From Dactylonectria macrodidyma (taxonomy: Eukaryota; Ascomycota; Sordariomycetes; Hypocreales; Nectriaceae): 64,000 bases of DNA. Below are positions 1 through 10,900 of this stretch, piece by piece. The stretch covers positions 3,206,501-3,270,500 of the forward strand of contig JAGMUV010000002.1 of assembly GCA_020744425.1 (NCBI GenBank). The letters run 5' to 3'. The notes under the pieces are model-generated. The model saw nothing but the letters and a program-made list of their open reading frames with translations, ran no database searches and was not told where the DNA came from. How positions within the stretch are numbered: position 1 is the first letter of the stretch; every line of letters begins with the position of its first letter. Both the position numbers and the translations under genes were made by a program.

Positions 1-1333
1 CGGGCTCAGGTTGCACCGCCTCACGCCTTGCTCATATGTCCAGGCCAGACACCACCGTTTATGCTCCTGGCACTTGGACTGACAAGCTTCGGCGCTCTGG
101 ACATCCCCCCACGTCCGCGTGTGCTGGTCGGCCTTTCCCACGTGGTCTGTCGATAGCTGGGTCTGCGAGTTTGCCAGCTCTGATATGGGCGAGCCCCCAA
201 ACATCTCCCACACGTCGCGCCACCGCACCGGGTCGTCCACCGTCGCCAACGTCTTTCCCACGTGGATCATCTCGCCCGGCTTGCGCAGCCCGTGGAAGGA
301 GACCAGTGGAGAGCAGAACCGGTCGCCCCAGATGCGCGTGATGAACGGGGGCTCCCCGTTGAAGTGATGGTTGTAGCTCTCCTCGAGGTATATGCCCAGT
401 TTCTGCAGTGTCGTTGCCACGAGACGATCCCCCCACGTCTCCATCATGGACTCGGCGTATGCCTCTTCGACGATGCCGGGATGTTCGAAGAGAAGCCGCA
501 TTGCCACTCCGGATATTATAATGCCAGATCCGCCGTGTGCGAACCTGCCCTTGTAGTCACCTACTGCGTTGCCGATGTAGTGTGCCTTTTTAGGATCCAG
601 ATGACTCAAGAGAAGCTCCAATGAGGGCCGGATCAGAAACGTGTCGTCGTCTAGAATAATGTACCACTTTTTGTACGGCATTTGCTTGTAAATCAGCTCC
701 ATGCCCATTATGAACTGTGTTTTGTTAGTCCTCAAGATAGGCAGTTACTGAGATGAGCTGCGATAGACGTACCTTGAGGGCGTCGAGCTCCCACCCATAC
801 TGTTGCCCGATTTCCAACGCCTTGTCCTCGTCGCCAGCCTCAAGCTGGTCCTGGAGGCTCTTGTACTTGACGAGCCGCGGGTAGTCTTCCACCCTGCCCC
901 GGATCTTAGTCTCTGTCACCTTTTTGATGACATCATGCACCGGCACGCCGATGACCTTTGCGTCCGTCTCATTCACAGTCGTCCAGTCGCCCACAACCAA
1001 GAAGCTCCGACCCTCCTCGCCCAGAAACCCGCCCGTATGGGCAAAAGCTGCCAGCTGGTCCGGCACGCGGTGTCTCGTTCCGTAGCCCGTCTTGATCAGG
1101 TAGCCGACGTCTGCGTATAGATCAACCGGGTAGCGCGGGTCCGTCCAGAGCCAGGCATCGCGGTCCGTCGTGGCGCCGCGCACAGCGTTGAAGAGGCGCG
1201 AGGCGTTGAAGGTGATGGCGAGACGGATGGGTGAGTGCAGTGGGAGGATGGAGTAGAATATTATGGAGAATATGAGCAAGAAGATGGATTGTGAGATGAG
1301 TCGCCGTCGAACCCGGCGTGTAACGTATATCAT
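1..1333 (-). CDS. GT31-like type II membrane glycosyltransferase, partial (C-terminus outside window)
   Basis: Exon 1 is 773-1333 and exon 2 runs from 714 past the window edge; the intron (715-772) has a GTACGT donor and an ACAG acceptor, phase 0. The ATG at 1333 is followed by a basic stretch and one hydrophobic segment (about residues 12-32), the usual type II signal anchor of Golgi glycosyltransferases. Exon 2 begins in a conserved block and carries WYIILDDDTF, the DxD-type metal and nucleotide-sugar site, then a GGSG..I region and an ETWGD segment, all typical of fungal GT31-like (beta-1,3-glycosyltransferase/Fringe-related) proteins. The last visible part is Cys-rich (C..KC...RWC..W) and resembles a PAN/apple-like tail. 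Fold and membrane topology are well supported; donor, acceptor and linkage cannot be told from sequence. Confidence 0.85.
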
Positions 1334-2143
1334 GGTGAAGCGGACAGAGATGGATGCGACCTGAACGATAGTAACGGTCCACAGAGATACAAGGAGTGAC
1401 AGATATGCGCCAACCTTTCAAGGCGCAACTGGGTAACGATGGAATGCCTCAATTCCACAAGGCACCATACTAAACTACCCTGAAAGGGATCCGCTGGTGT
1501 AGAGTAGCCACTAAGGAATGATAATCCTGTTTTTAGCTGTGTTTTCGATGGATTGATGCCAGGTTGGCTTGAGTGCTGTAGTCTGGGATTCGGAATCGGG
1601 GAGAAAAAAAAAGAGGCGTCCTTTGCAATACCGCCACCCCCACTACTCTATCTAAACCCCTTCAACTGCATTGCTAAGATGGAAGTGAGCAAATCAACAA
1701 TTGAATCGTAATTTAGACTTGGTTGGATCCAGAATCCCTTGAAATAGGCGCTTACTAAGCAAAACTTTTCAGTCAAAACTAAGACGGGTTCTAGGGTAGG
1801 ATCAGGTGAGATTGATGACTAGATTTAGCACGTCTAAGACTCACATCCCATATATTTCTACTAAAGCCTTTCCCAGTGGTGCTTGGCTGTATCTAACCCG
1901 CTAGAAATGCGTATAGCCTATCCTATCTTGAACACCATCTTAGCCACTTGCTTCTGTATAACCGCAGAACCCGACTCTAGAGCCCAAACGAAGCCAACAG
2001 TTTTGAGAAAACGCCAGCCTATGCAAACCAAATAGAGAAAAAGAATGAAGAGGGAGATCAAAGATAACACAGACTACACCGCAGAGCACCTTGGGTCATA
2101 ACGCCACACAAGCTTTGGTAGGAGAGGTATCCAGTGAATCCAC
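1334..2143. other. intergenic, glycosyltransferase 5' side / USP 3' side
   Basis: No gene is supported. This stretch must hold the promoter of the glycosyltransferase and the 3' end of the USP gene, both on the minus strand. It has a short A-run near 1606 but no recognisable RNA gene or repeat. Confidence 0.6.
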
Positions 2144-4027
2144 CTAGAAATCCTTCTCGAGCTCGTAAAACAGCAAGTATACCTCTCTCTGCATGCCGAG
2201 CACCTCGCTCGTCTTCGCCTCCTTCACCTTCTCGTCATTGACCCTCCACCACTTGTCAGACATCCCCTTTCGCCTCTTCGCTCGCTTCCCTGCACCGGAG
2301 GAAGTCGGGGGCCGAGGATATCCAGGTTCCAGTGTCTGCTTGGGCGATGTTAACCTAGAGAGAGCAGACTTGGTGGAGGCGGCAACAGAGCGGAGACTGC
2401 TGGTTTCGCCATCCTTCTCCTTGGAAGTCGACAGGCTCGAAGATCTATTCCTGTCCGAAGGTACGCTCCGGGGGGGCACTGGCAGGGAGTCAAAGGACGG
2501 AGTCGACGAGTTGTTTCCCGAGGATGCGGACAGGAGGTCTGGTGTCGATATTGCGGGGCTGTCCATGACACGGGCAGAAATCTCGGGTGTTGATATAGGA
2601 GTAGGTGTCTTACTGTAAACGTCGGATGGTTGGAAGGTGTTTGGGTTGGAGAATGGAGCTACGAGGTTCTGTCGTCTAAAGGCCTCGTAGTGGCCGCTGT
2701 TATGTCCACCGCGGTGTGTGACTAGGCCTAGGAGCTTGTACTTCTTCTGGTCCATCAAGCCACCAAGCGGTAGCGTCTCAGGGAAGGAAACCTTTGCTGA
2801 ATTTTTCTGCGTCATTTGTCCAGCGTCGTAGATGGATCGCGAAAGATGGATGGCTAGGATTTTGGGGAAGAGGGACATGCGGGTGGTCTTTGCGATTCTC
2901 CTCTTGGGCGCATATCGAAGGTCTCCCAAATCTACATCCTCGGGCGGGTGTTCAGGGTCTGTGTCAATGGCGAACTGGAGCTTCTTCAAATTCTCTTCCG
3001 CTTGCGCCTTGAAGCTCTCCGAAGTTGATTTGGCCAAGTCATGCTCCAAGTTGGCTTTTGCTTGCAGAAGTCGGCACATTTCGCACTTGAAGTCGTCAAT
3101 GAACTCGCTTTTAAAGATTCCATCAAAGCAGCCATTAAGCGTGGTGGACGAGACCTGGGGGACAGCTAATGTGATGGTACAAAATGTCTCCTCTCTCGGT
3201 TTTGTCTTGTATCGACAAGTTTGGCACTCCAAGTGTGATTCGTATTTGCCTTCCATGGGGAAGCCTTCCTCGATCTCGAGGGGCAAAGGGCCAAGGTCGC
3301 CATTGGACTGAATCTGGGGGATATTGGCCTCCGTGGATGGCTCAATGGCTGAAGTGTCCGTGCCGTCTTCGACTTCCTCGTCCGATGAGGTCTCTACAGG
3401 GGAGATGTTACCGTTGCCGATAGTGTGTTCGCTGCTTGGCTTGACAAGGCACTCCGAGCTCGGCGTCAAGAATCGTCTGCGCGCGTGGAGCCGAGCTCTC
3501 TGACCAGCATGGTATTCGTCTTTGAGACGCTCGGCGACAATCTGCAGGAACTCTTGCGCATCCTGTTGCTGGCGGCTGATGCGCTGCTTAAAGGCAACCT
3601 CGAGAACCTTGACAAACTGGAATGGTGAAATGGCCTTTTTGTAGATCGGGCGTTCGTTAAGCGCATCGAGCATTTCCTTCAAGCCCTGTGTGACCAAGCC
3701 TTCCTGCAAGCCCTGCAGCTTCCACTGGGCGACCTGCTTGCCCTCAGGTTGGACGAGGCTAGCGTAGACGGCAGCATCTTCGATACGGCGGCGGTGCGTC
3801 TCGCGAATTAGGTAGACGCGCAGATCCCCGAGACCGGCGAGGGCCTGGAGGACCGAATTGATGAAGCAATCATTAGCCTGGTTGCGTAGGCCCACAATGG
3901 ACTTCTTGCGAGAGCTGGTAGAGTCGTGGTCGATGGAAAAGTTTGGGGCAAAGACGTAGATGAGAGCGGCGGCAGCGAGCGATGCACCGGCAGCGTACGA
4001 GACGACTGAGGCCGGTTTGTCGGGCAT
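2144..4027 (-). CDS. Ubiquitin carboxyl-terminal hydrolase, USP family, N-terminal membrane anchor (Ubp16/USP30-like)
   Basis: A single exon encodes 627 residues. The open frame continues upstream of 4027 but only with a TTG near 4114, so the first in-frame ATG (4027) is taken as the start. Residues about 7-27 form one hydrophobic segment followed by a short linker and the Cys box GLRNQANDCFINSVLQ (catalytic Cys about residue 54). The His box is GHNSGHYEAF near the C-terminal third, and WWRVNDEKV supplies the usual third residue. Two CxxC pairs (CQTC, CEMC) form the zinc-binding fingers. A Ser/Thr-rich insert separates the His box from the end. The N-terminal anchor in a USP matches yeast Ubp16 and animal USP30 of the mitochondrial outer membrane; the mitochondrial location is inference. 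The Cys box departs from the usual N-x-G-N-T-C-Y, so activity merits checking. Confidence 0.85.
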   Translation of the reverse strand: MPDKPASVVSYAAGASLAAAALIYVFAPNFSIDHDSTSSRKKSIVGLRNQANDCFINSVLQALAGLGDLRVYLIRETHRRRIEDAAVYASLVQPEGKQVAQWKLQGLQEGLVTQGLKEMLDALNERPIYKKAISPFQFVKVLEVAFKQRISRQQQDAQEFLQIVAERLKDEYHAGQRARLHARRRFLTPSSECLVKPSSEHTIGNGNISPVETSSDEEVEDGTDTSAIEPSTEANIPQIQSNGDLGPLPLEIEEGFPMEGKYESHLECQTCRYKTKPREETFCTITLAVPQVSSTTLNGCFDGIFKSEFIDDFKCEMCRLLQAKANLEHDLAKSTSESFKAQAEENLKKLQFAIDTDPEHPPEDVDLGDLRYAPKRRIAKTTRMSLFPKILAIHLSRSIYDAGQMTQKNSAKVSFPETLPLGGLMDQKKYKLLGLVTHRGGHNSGHYEAFRRQNLVAPFSNPNTFQPSDVYSKTPTPISTPEISARVMDSPAISTPDLLSASSGNNSSTPSFDSLPVPPRSVPSDRNRSSSLSTSKEKDGETSSLRSVAASTKSALSRLTSPKQTLEPGYPRPPTSSGAGKRAKRRKGMSDKWWRVNDEKVKEAKTSEVLGMQREVYLLFYELEKDF

Positions 4028-5678
4028 GGTTGTCGAGCAGCGAAGGGCTCGAGTCGGTGGCTCGGAAGAGTCGGGATTCGGAGAGGCGAGCGAGTTGGAG
4101 TCTGACAAGGTCAAACACAGATGGGTACGACAGGGCTACGGGCCCACGCTCATGTCTTGGGGTCGGAGGGTCGAATGCGGAGAGAGAGAGAGATAGATAG
4201 AGGGAGAGCGAGACAGAGAGAGAGAGACAAAAGGTAGACTCGGGAGTTTCGACTCGAGGATGTTAGCTGAGGACTGCAGGCGACGCGGGTGACGGAGTTG
4301 ACGACATGGCAGATGGCGGAGAGCAGGGTAGGGCAAGTAGGTACTAGCACAGGCGAAGAGGTTGCGAGGGAATAGTACCAGGTACGCAAGAAGTCGAGTT
4401 TAGTTAGTAAAAGGAACAACGGGGAACAAGCCGACTCGACTAGGGGGGGGTGTTGATGGAGAATGGGGAATGGAGAAATGGGGATGGATAGAAATATGGG
4501 ATGGGGGGGCCGGAGTTTCGAAAGAACGATGAGCGAATGCGCGCTGGAATTCCTGTTAGCGGCCTGTGCATGGGCCTGTAGCCGGCTAGTATCTGGCCTG
4601 TAAGATGGTTAACCGGCCTGTATCTGACCCCATGGCGGGCTTCTGGAAAAAAGCGGACCGGTCAACTGGAGGTTTTAGTGGAGTGGGGGAAGGGGATGGG
4701 GCGCTGGTCCCTTTGCACTGGGGCGCCTTCTGGGGGGCCAATTGGCCCATTCAGGCAGGTCCTTCTGGGGGGTTTTTAACGCATGGTGTGCTAAAGGATT
4801 GCCCTGGTTGGCCTACGCTTCAGCACAACAGCTGTTGTCTGGAGTCTAGGTAGGTGCGGCAGACTAATCAAGTCCCACCGACGAGAGGGATAATACCTCC
4901 TACAATTGGACGTTTAGCATAGGTAGGTACTCGGTATGTTTTTACCGAGCAACTACATCCTCATTAGCTTTGTAATTTGAGGTTTAGGTCTATGATAAAG
5001 GGTGTTGGTTAGAGTGACGTGAGAGGGAGGGTTCCTCCAGGCGCCCATGGTGCTGAGTGAAATGGGGCGGACGGAGAACTTATGATCAAGTCGGACAGCA
5101 GAGATGAAATCACAGAAGCAACAATTAAAGCAACGGAGTCTTTTCAAACCAATTAATCGCAAGACCAGCGCCCGGCTAAGTGAGCAGAGCAGGTACCAGT
5201 TAAGATGCCGCCGACCCCGGGTCAGCAGATGCACCCCTCATCTCATCCGGTTCCCCCCCCCCACGTTTTAGCTGCAAACCTGGGTTGGATCGCGTGTCGC
5301 TCGCAGCGCTGCGGATATTTTACCACGTACCCAGCGATTGCCCAGCGCGTGGAGGAGGGGTTAGTCCACCGAACGGCCGGGAGCTTCGGAAACGCGCTGG
5401 CGAGGCAATTCTGGACCTTGAACGGATGATTAAGTCGCGAGCGAGAGTGGCTGTAAGTACTTAGGTACTATCTGTACAATGTAGTCGCATTTGAGGATCG
5501 GCAACGGGTTCGTTGAACCACCCGAGCGAGAGCACCTGGGTAGTTACATAGCTAGACTAGGTAGTCGATGAGTTAATCGTAAAGTGGGTGGCACAAGTCG
5601 ACAACTCGTCGGGGTGCATTAGTCTACCTAGGTATTTAGGCTCGAGGCGACATCGAGCATTTTATTTGTGGTAGTCTT
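4028..5678. other. intergenic, USP promoter and F-box gene 3' region
   Basis: No gene is supported; open frames here are short and lack coding character. Immediately upstream of the USP start (about 4180-4230) there is a GA-rich tract, which is CT-rich on the transcribed strand, a common feature of fungal core promoters. Four copies of GGCCTGT lie at 4561, 4573, 4595 and 4615. The palindrome TACCTAGGTA lies at 5625-5634, with related TAGGTA words at about 4337, 4920 and 5459. Confidence 0.6.
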
Positions 5679-6695
5679 TCAGCTCCTCCCTTCAGCAACA
5701 AAATCCACTACTCGATCCCAAAGCGTTCCATTAATCACCTTGTCTTTCACATATGTTGATACCGGATCGGATACCGGATCGTCCAACAACTGCGTCATCC
5801 CGGATTCCATGTCATTGGGTACAGTATGCACCCCGATCGTCATCCTTCCCCTGGGGTCAATCTCCCTCCATCCAGTATTCGTGATATGTGGCCACTTCCA
5901 GGCAATGTCCATTAGCACAATCATAATATCGCGGTCCAACCTGGTATCTGTAGACGGTAACTTGTGGAAGTATTCGTCCTTGATGTTGACCCCGGAGGTT
6001 TGTTGTGATTCTGCGAGAATGACATGCTCCAGCTTCGAAAGCGTTGCAATGTTCCACCAAAGCCAGTGATTGTTCAGCGGCACGTGAAACAGCGTCAGTC
6101 GCTTGAGATCATGAAATAACCGCCAGATATCTGTTGGTCCGTCCGAGAGACTCAGCGAGGGGTAGTCCCCAATGGATACAAATTCCTCCAATTTTTGTAA
6201 GCTCTCAAACCCGGAACGCAGTATCTTCCTAACACCGTGATGATCATTAAAGACATCCACGCTGTTGAATGGCATGGCTATCACCAGCTTCCGCAGCGAC
6301 TCCGAGACCTCGAAGAAGAGATCCCTCACCAGACAGGCCGTGAGTTTGTCGCCAAGGGTTTCCCCAAAAGGCTCCAGGTATAGCGATGTGATGTTTCGGA
6401 GAGACAATGACGGCGACAGGCCGGGTGTAAATCGAGGGATGCATACGAGGAGGCTCGTAAGGCGGCGCTCGGAATCGATGAGAACGCACCTCTGCCGCAG
6501 CAGCTTGACGGCCGGTGCGTACGTGTCCCGGCTCACTCTAGTCAGCGCAAGCAGCGTCTTGGTCGAGGGATGTGATGACGAGAGGAGGATCTCGGGGTTC
6601 GAGGGTACAACGTGTTCGATGACATGCAAGATCAGCTCTAGCGGGAGAGTGCGACGCCCGATTGAGTGGCCGTCTGGTACCGGATGGAGGTCCAT
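5679..6695 (-). CDS. F-box-like hypothetical protein
   Basis: One uninterrupted frame of 338 residues runs from an ATG at 6695. Residues about 16-60 (RRTLPLELILHVIEHVV, then a spacer and LLALTRVSRDTYAPAVKLL) look like a fungal F-box-like domain: LPxEL..hIh followed by a helix with a conserved R-V-S/C-R pattern. The rest shows leucine-rich segments but no clear repeat family. F-box proteins of this type usually bind Skp1 in SCF ubiquitin ligases, while the C-terminal region selects the target; neither partner nor target can be read here. A 198-bp minisatellite ends its upstream side 54 bp before the ATG. Such F-box-like genes are numerous and lineage-variable in filamentous fungi. Confidence 0.6.
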   Translation of the reverse strand: MDLHPVPDGHSIGRRTLPLELILHVIEHVVPSNPEILLSSSHPSTKTLLALTRVSRDTYAPAVKLLRQRCVLIDSERRLTSLLVCIPRFTPGLSPSLSLRNITSLYLEPFGETLGDKLTACLVRDLFFEVSESLRKLVIAMPFNSVDVFNDHHGVRKILRSGFESLQKLEEFVSIGDYPSLSLSDGPTDIWRLFHDLKRLTLFHVPLNNHWLWWNIATLSKLEHVILAESQQTSGVNIKDEYFHKLPSTDTRLDRDIMIVLMDIAWKWPHITNTGWREIDPRGRMTIGVHTVPNDMESGMTQLLDDPVSDPVSTYVKDKVINGTLWDRVVDFVAEGRS

Positions 6696-6749
6696 TGCTG
6701 TAGCGATGCACTACATAGCTGAGTCTGCACAAGCTGCTCTATAGACGAC

Positions 6750-6947
6750 TGCAGGAGACGAGGTAGAAAGATGTAGACGACGACGCGGAATGGTGCAGCA
6801 GTCGTCATAGATTGATGTAGAAGACGATGCAGAACGATGTATAGCACAATTTAGAATGATGCAGGGCACGATGGAGAACAGTGTAGAAGATGGCGTAGAA
6901 TGATGCAAAAAACGGCGTAGAATGGTGCAGAAGACGACGTGGGAAAA
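6750..6947. repeat. 22-bp minisatellite, nine diverged copies
   Basis: Nine consecutive 22-bp units start at 6750, 6772, 6794, 6816, 6838, 6860, 6882, 6904 and 6926. The approximate consensus is TGYAGAAGACGACGTAGAATGA on the plus strand. Spacing is exact with no insertions or deletions although units differ at several positions. Each unit splits into two related 11-bp halves (TGTAGAAGACG / ATGCAGAAYGA), so the array probably grew from an 11-bp word. It lies directly upstream of the F-box-like gene. Confidence 0.85.
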
Positions 6948-7951
6948 GGCGGGAATGTTGATGCTCGAGAACGAGGCTTCACCGGCCGCACTTGCGGCCC
7001 GCGTGTGTGTTTGTAGATAATGAAGAGCGCTTATCCAGCTGAGCTAAAACGTCATAGCTCCTTGTCAATTTTCTGTTCAGGAACAGCTGACGTCAGCCAC
7101 TATCAGTTGGCATGGTCACGATAATCAGTCGAGCAGGAACTGATAGCGTACACGGCAAACGCAGCGCAGAATCAAACTTCTTGTCGACAGACCCTTAGCC
7201 CGTATGATCCCAAGTTGAACGTTGAGGATGCGCAACACCTGATAGTTTAGGCAACGTAGTGTAAGATGACCACAAATCCCACTTATTAATCCCTGGACGT
7301 CGTACACGGCCTTTGCCCAGGTAAGAGGCACCAATAGTCAGTGATGCAGAAAAGAACCCGACTGACGAGAAGTTTTGTATGGCATAGGACTTGTGGTGTA
7401 TAATTCTGCGGCTTCATCATCCCGCCGTCTTGGCCAAGCACTTAATGTGTGATCATAACCCGGCGATCGGTGCCGCTTGCACTCCGTACCCATGTGATGG
7501 AATAAGCTCATTCGTGAACCCCCACTGCATGTCATCCACATTGGAGGCTACGGGTAACTGAATGAGAAAGTATACTGCCGTCATGGTACCGAAGAAAGAC
7601 CATCCTGACATCTCAAATAACATGCTCATGACAGCATGAAGGAAAACAAGTGTGCCCCTTGAACTTTCAAACTGAAATTGATATATACCCTTTTGTACAG
7701 TTTACGGCCCTCCACGTAGGAACTTATTCTCCAATCAACCGCCATCGCCTCTATGCCAGCTGATATGTTTACATGTCGAATCAGAAGTATCGCTTTCAAA
7801 TGCATCTTGGTGTAGAAGGACCCAACGCCACCCATGATAAAAAGATGTCAGTAACACAGCACGCGAAATCACAGGAAACACACATAATAGCTCCTTGACC
7901 CCCGATCCCAGCCTAATAGATAACACACCAATCGCCTGTCCTTCATTCCAG
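6948..7951. other. intergenic, F-box upstream / ATG11 3' region
   Basis: No gene is supported. A GC-rich inverted repeat (GGCCGC....GCGGCC, about 6983-7001) and a tRNA A-box-like word on the minus strand (about 7027-7050) are present, but no complete tRNA folds from it. Confidence 0.5.
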
Positions 7952-10900
7952 CTACCTCCTCACATCGCCTTCGTAATTGTAGTCGACGCTCCACAAAGAG
8001 TCCCAAACAACGGACTGCTTCGACTCACTCTGCGTCGAGTTTTCCCGTTGCACATTTGTCCGAGGCTGCCGAGTGGCGATCAGCAACCTAGGGTCCAAGT
8101 AGGGAGTCGACTCTTCGTACCTCGTCCAGATTCGCACTGCCGCTCTTTGGTGGCGATTCAACCGGGGGTGATTTGCCGAGTCCTTCAGGCTGTTGCGGCT
8201 TCGAGGTTAGACCAGCACTAGATGCTGCAAGACCTGCCTGCGTGGGGCTCGTGCCTGCTGGTGTGTCTGTTGGAACAGCTCGCAATGAGTTTGTTTCGCT
8301 TGCTAGAGCGCTATTCTTCAGCAATGCTGTCCCCCCGCCGAGTTGGAATGGTAGGGCTGCCTTTTTGGAACCAGAGCTGCTGCGCCGACTCTCCAAACTC
8401 TTCGAAAGAGTCTTGTTAATTCCCTCGATGCTGGTTACACTGTCTCTATTCTTTCCCTTCCCAGTAGCCGTATGAGTGTGAAGGTTTGCAGTTGCTTCCA
8501 CGGTGTTAGCCGCTACAGTCGATTTGCCCATTCCAGGTGTTGAAGGAGCACCTGGTTTATCTTCAAACGCATCGATGAGATACCAACGAAGGCCATCTGA
8601 AAGCTGAAACGGGTTGTCATTTTCCTCGTCGTTCATCGAGTCCGTCTCGTTGCTCGGCTGGAGGCTTTTTGATAGGTCGACAACGCGTTCTTGGATACGG
8701 GAGATTCGTGCCACGAGCCATTCTCGGTGACGCAAGCGGTGGGCGTCCTGTTCGCGGAGGAAATAATGTGGGAACCCGACATTGAAGGCCGCCCAAGCCC
8801 CGGCCTGCTGGTTACGAGTGGGCAAAAAGAGCGCTAGGTCGCCTTCCTTAAAGTGCTTGAACGCAATCTTTTCGTGTGAGTCCTTTTGCAAAGCGTGTGC
8901 CTTTTCCCTATAGGCACGGCTTTCTCGTTGCCACTTCCGAGCCATGTGCTCTACTTCCTTGATTCTGCGGAATATGGTATCGGAGAACAGGTCTATATCG
9001 AAGTTTCCGAGGGTTTTCATGAACGTCTCATACTTCTCGGCTTCAACTTTCATATCGGCATTGTTCAGCCAGTACAGAAGCTCTAGATCTGAGCTTTCGC
9101 CCAGGACTCGATTTAATGTTCCAGAACGACGTATGGACGCCGCAGGGTCGGATGAGTCGTTGAGAATCACGGTCGATCTTTCGGCACGAGGAATCTTGTT
9201 GATTGTCATCTCCCCGTCATTCCGAGAGACAGCGAATCCGACTCGCTCCAGGAGGCGACACATGCGGTCGTTGTGAGAGTACAATCGATGTGTCAGGTCC
9301 TTCGTTCTCTCGTCTCGAGTTTCATACTGGTTTGTCAGCCCCGTCAACTTGGCCTGGAGGGTGTCGACCTTCTCCTGGAACAGATGAAGCTCCTCCTCTA
9401 GGCTCCCCATCTGGGATTGTCGAGATGCTACTTCTTCTGTAAGCGTCAACACCTTAGACTCCTCCTCCTCCAACCTCTTCTGCAAGAGATCAGAACCGGT
9501 TTCGCCGTCGGAAAGCTTGGTTCGGACCTCGCTGAGTTGAACCCGGCTGTCAGCTAGCTCTCCTTCGAGAGCTGCCACCTTGGCCTTCTCTTCTGACAGA
9601 TTCTCTTTGAGGTGCAACACCGACAGCTCCTCCTCCGAGAGCTTTGATTTCGTCTCCGAAATTTCCACCCGGAGCTCTTTTGCTGAGTTGCTAGCCTGAT
9701 CCAAGTCCGTCTTGAGCAAAGCTGCATCGCTTTCCGCGTTTTCCAACTTCGTGATGAGATCGGCGGCGCGAGAGAGCAGGGAATCCGCCATATCCACCAT
9801 GTCCTCTGGTATCGTCTGACCAGGCGAAATCTGTGCATAGAGGTTTTTCAACGTCTGCATTTGACTCTGTGCAACTTCTTCCACAGCGTGCAGTTTCCTT
9901 GTCATGGCGCGGGACTCCTCCTGGGCAGCCTGAATCTGTTGCTCCAGAACCTCTTGCTGTTCGCGTTGCATTCGAGTCTCCTTCCTGAGAAACTCTACCT
10001 GGCCTTGGGCTTTCAAAACATCGTCCTGTCGGTGTTTGTTAAGCTGATCAAGTTCGGTCTCGAGAGCCTCGACTTTCTCTACATATGTTGCCTTCTCATG
10101 TTGCCTCGACTCGTCAAAATTCTCGAGATCGTCTTCAGTATCCTCAAGACGAGCCTTGAGGGTCTTGATCTCGTCTTCAAGAGCCTTTCTCTCCTCGACA
10201 AATTCACGTTCGAGGGCTTCCATATTCTCAAGTAGATCCTTTTTGGTAGAGTTCGCGTCTTCCATCTGGCCCTTCATCTCCTCGTGCCGGGTTGTTTGAG
10301 TGCTGATCTCTTGCTGCAGGTGGGTGGACCGCTGCTTTTCCTGCCGCAACTCGTTTTCTAACTGAGTAATGCGACGCAATAAGTGATCACCATTGCCAGA
10401 AGACCGCCGTCGGTCGTCGAACCGACTTGACTTGACGGATGAAACCGAATTCTGTCTTTCCCTTGGCTGAGGGCTTTGAGGCTGGAAAAGGTTTCCGGAA
10501 CGAGCCGCCTGACTCTGCCGATGGAGCAAATCCTCTAAGCGACGGACTCTGCTTTCGGCAGTCCTGAGCTTGTTCTCGAGCTTACCCTTGTCGTCTTGCA
10601 ACGATCTGAGCAGGTCGTCATCCCCCCGAATCATGAGTCCGCTCCTACCAAGCGCTGCCTCATGGACGCTCCCGTTTTTGAACGCCTTGAGCCGCTTCGA
10701 TTGCTGCTTCGTTGGGGCGTTTAGCTCTTGAATGAGCTTGACAATGTCATCGAGAACATCCTGGTCAATACCGTCGTCCTGTAGAGCTTGCACGAAATCG
10801 TTCAACTCCTCCTTGGTTACTGTTGGCCATGGGGCGTCTTCCCCAAGTAGGTTGACTTCCAACCCGATCACGTTGGTATCAAGTCCTGGCCCATACATGC

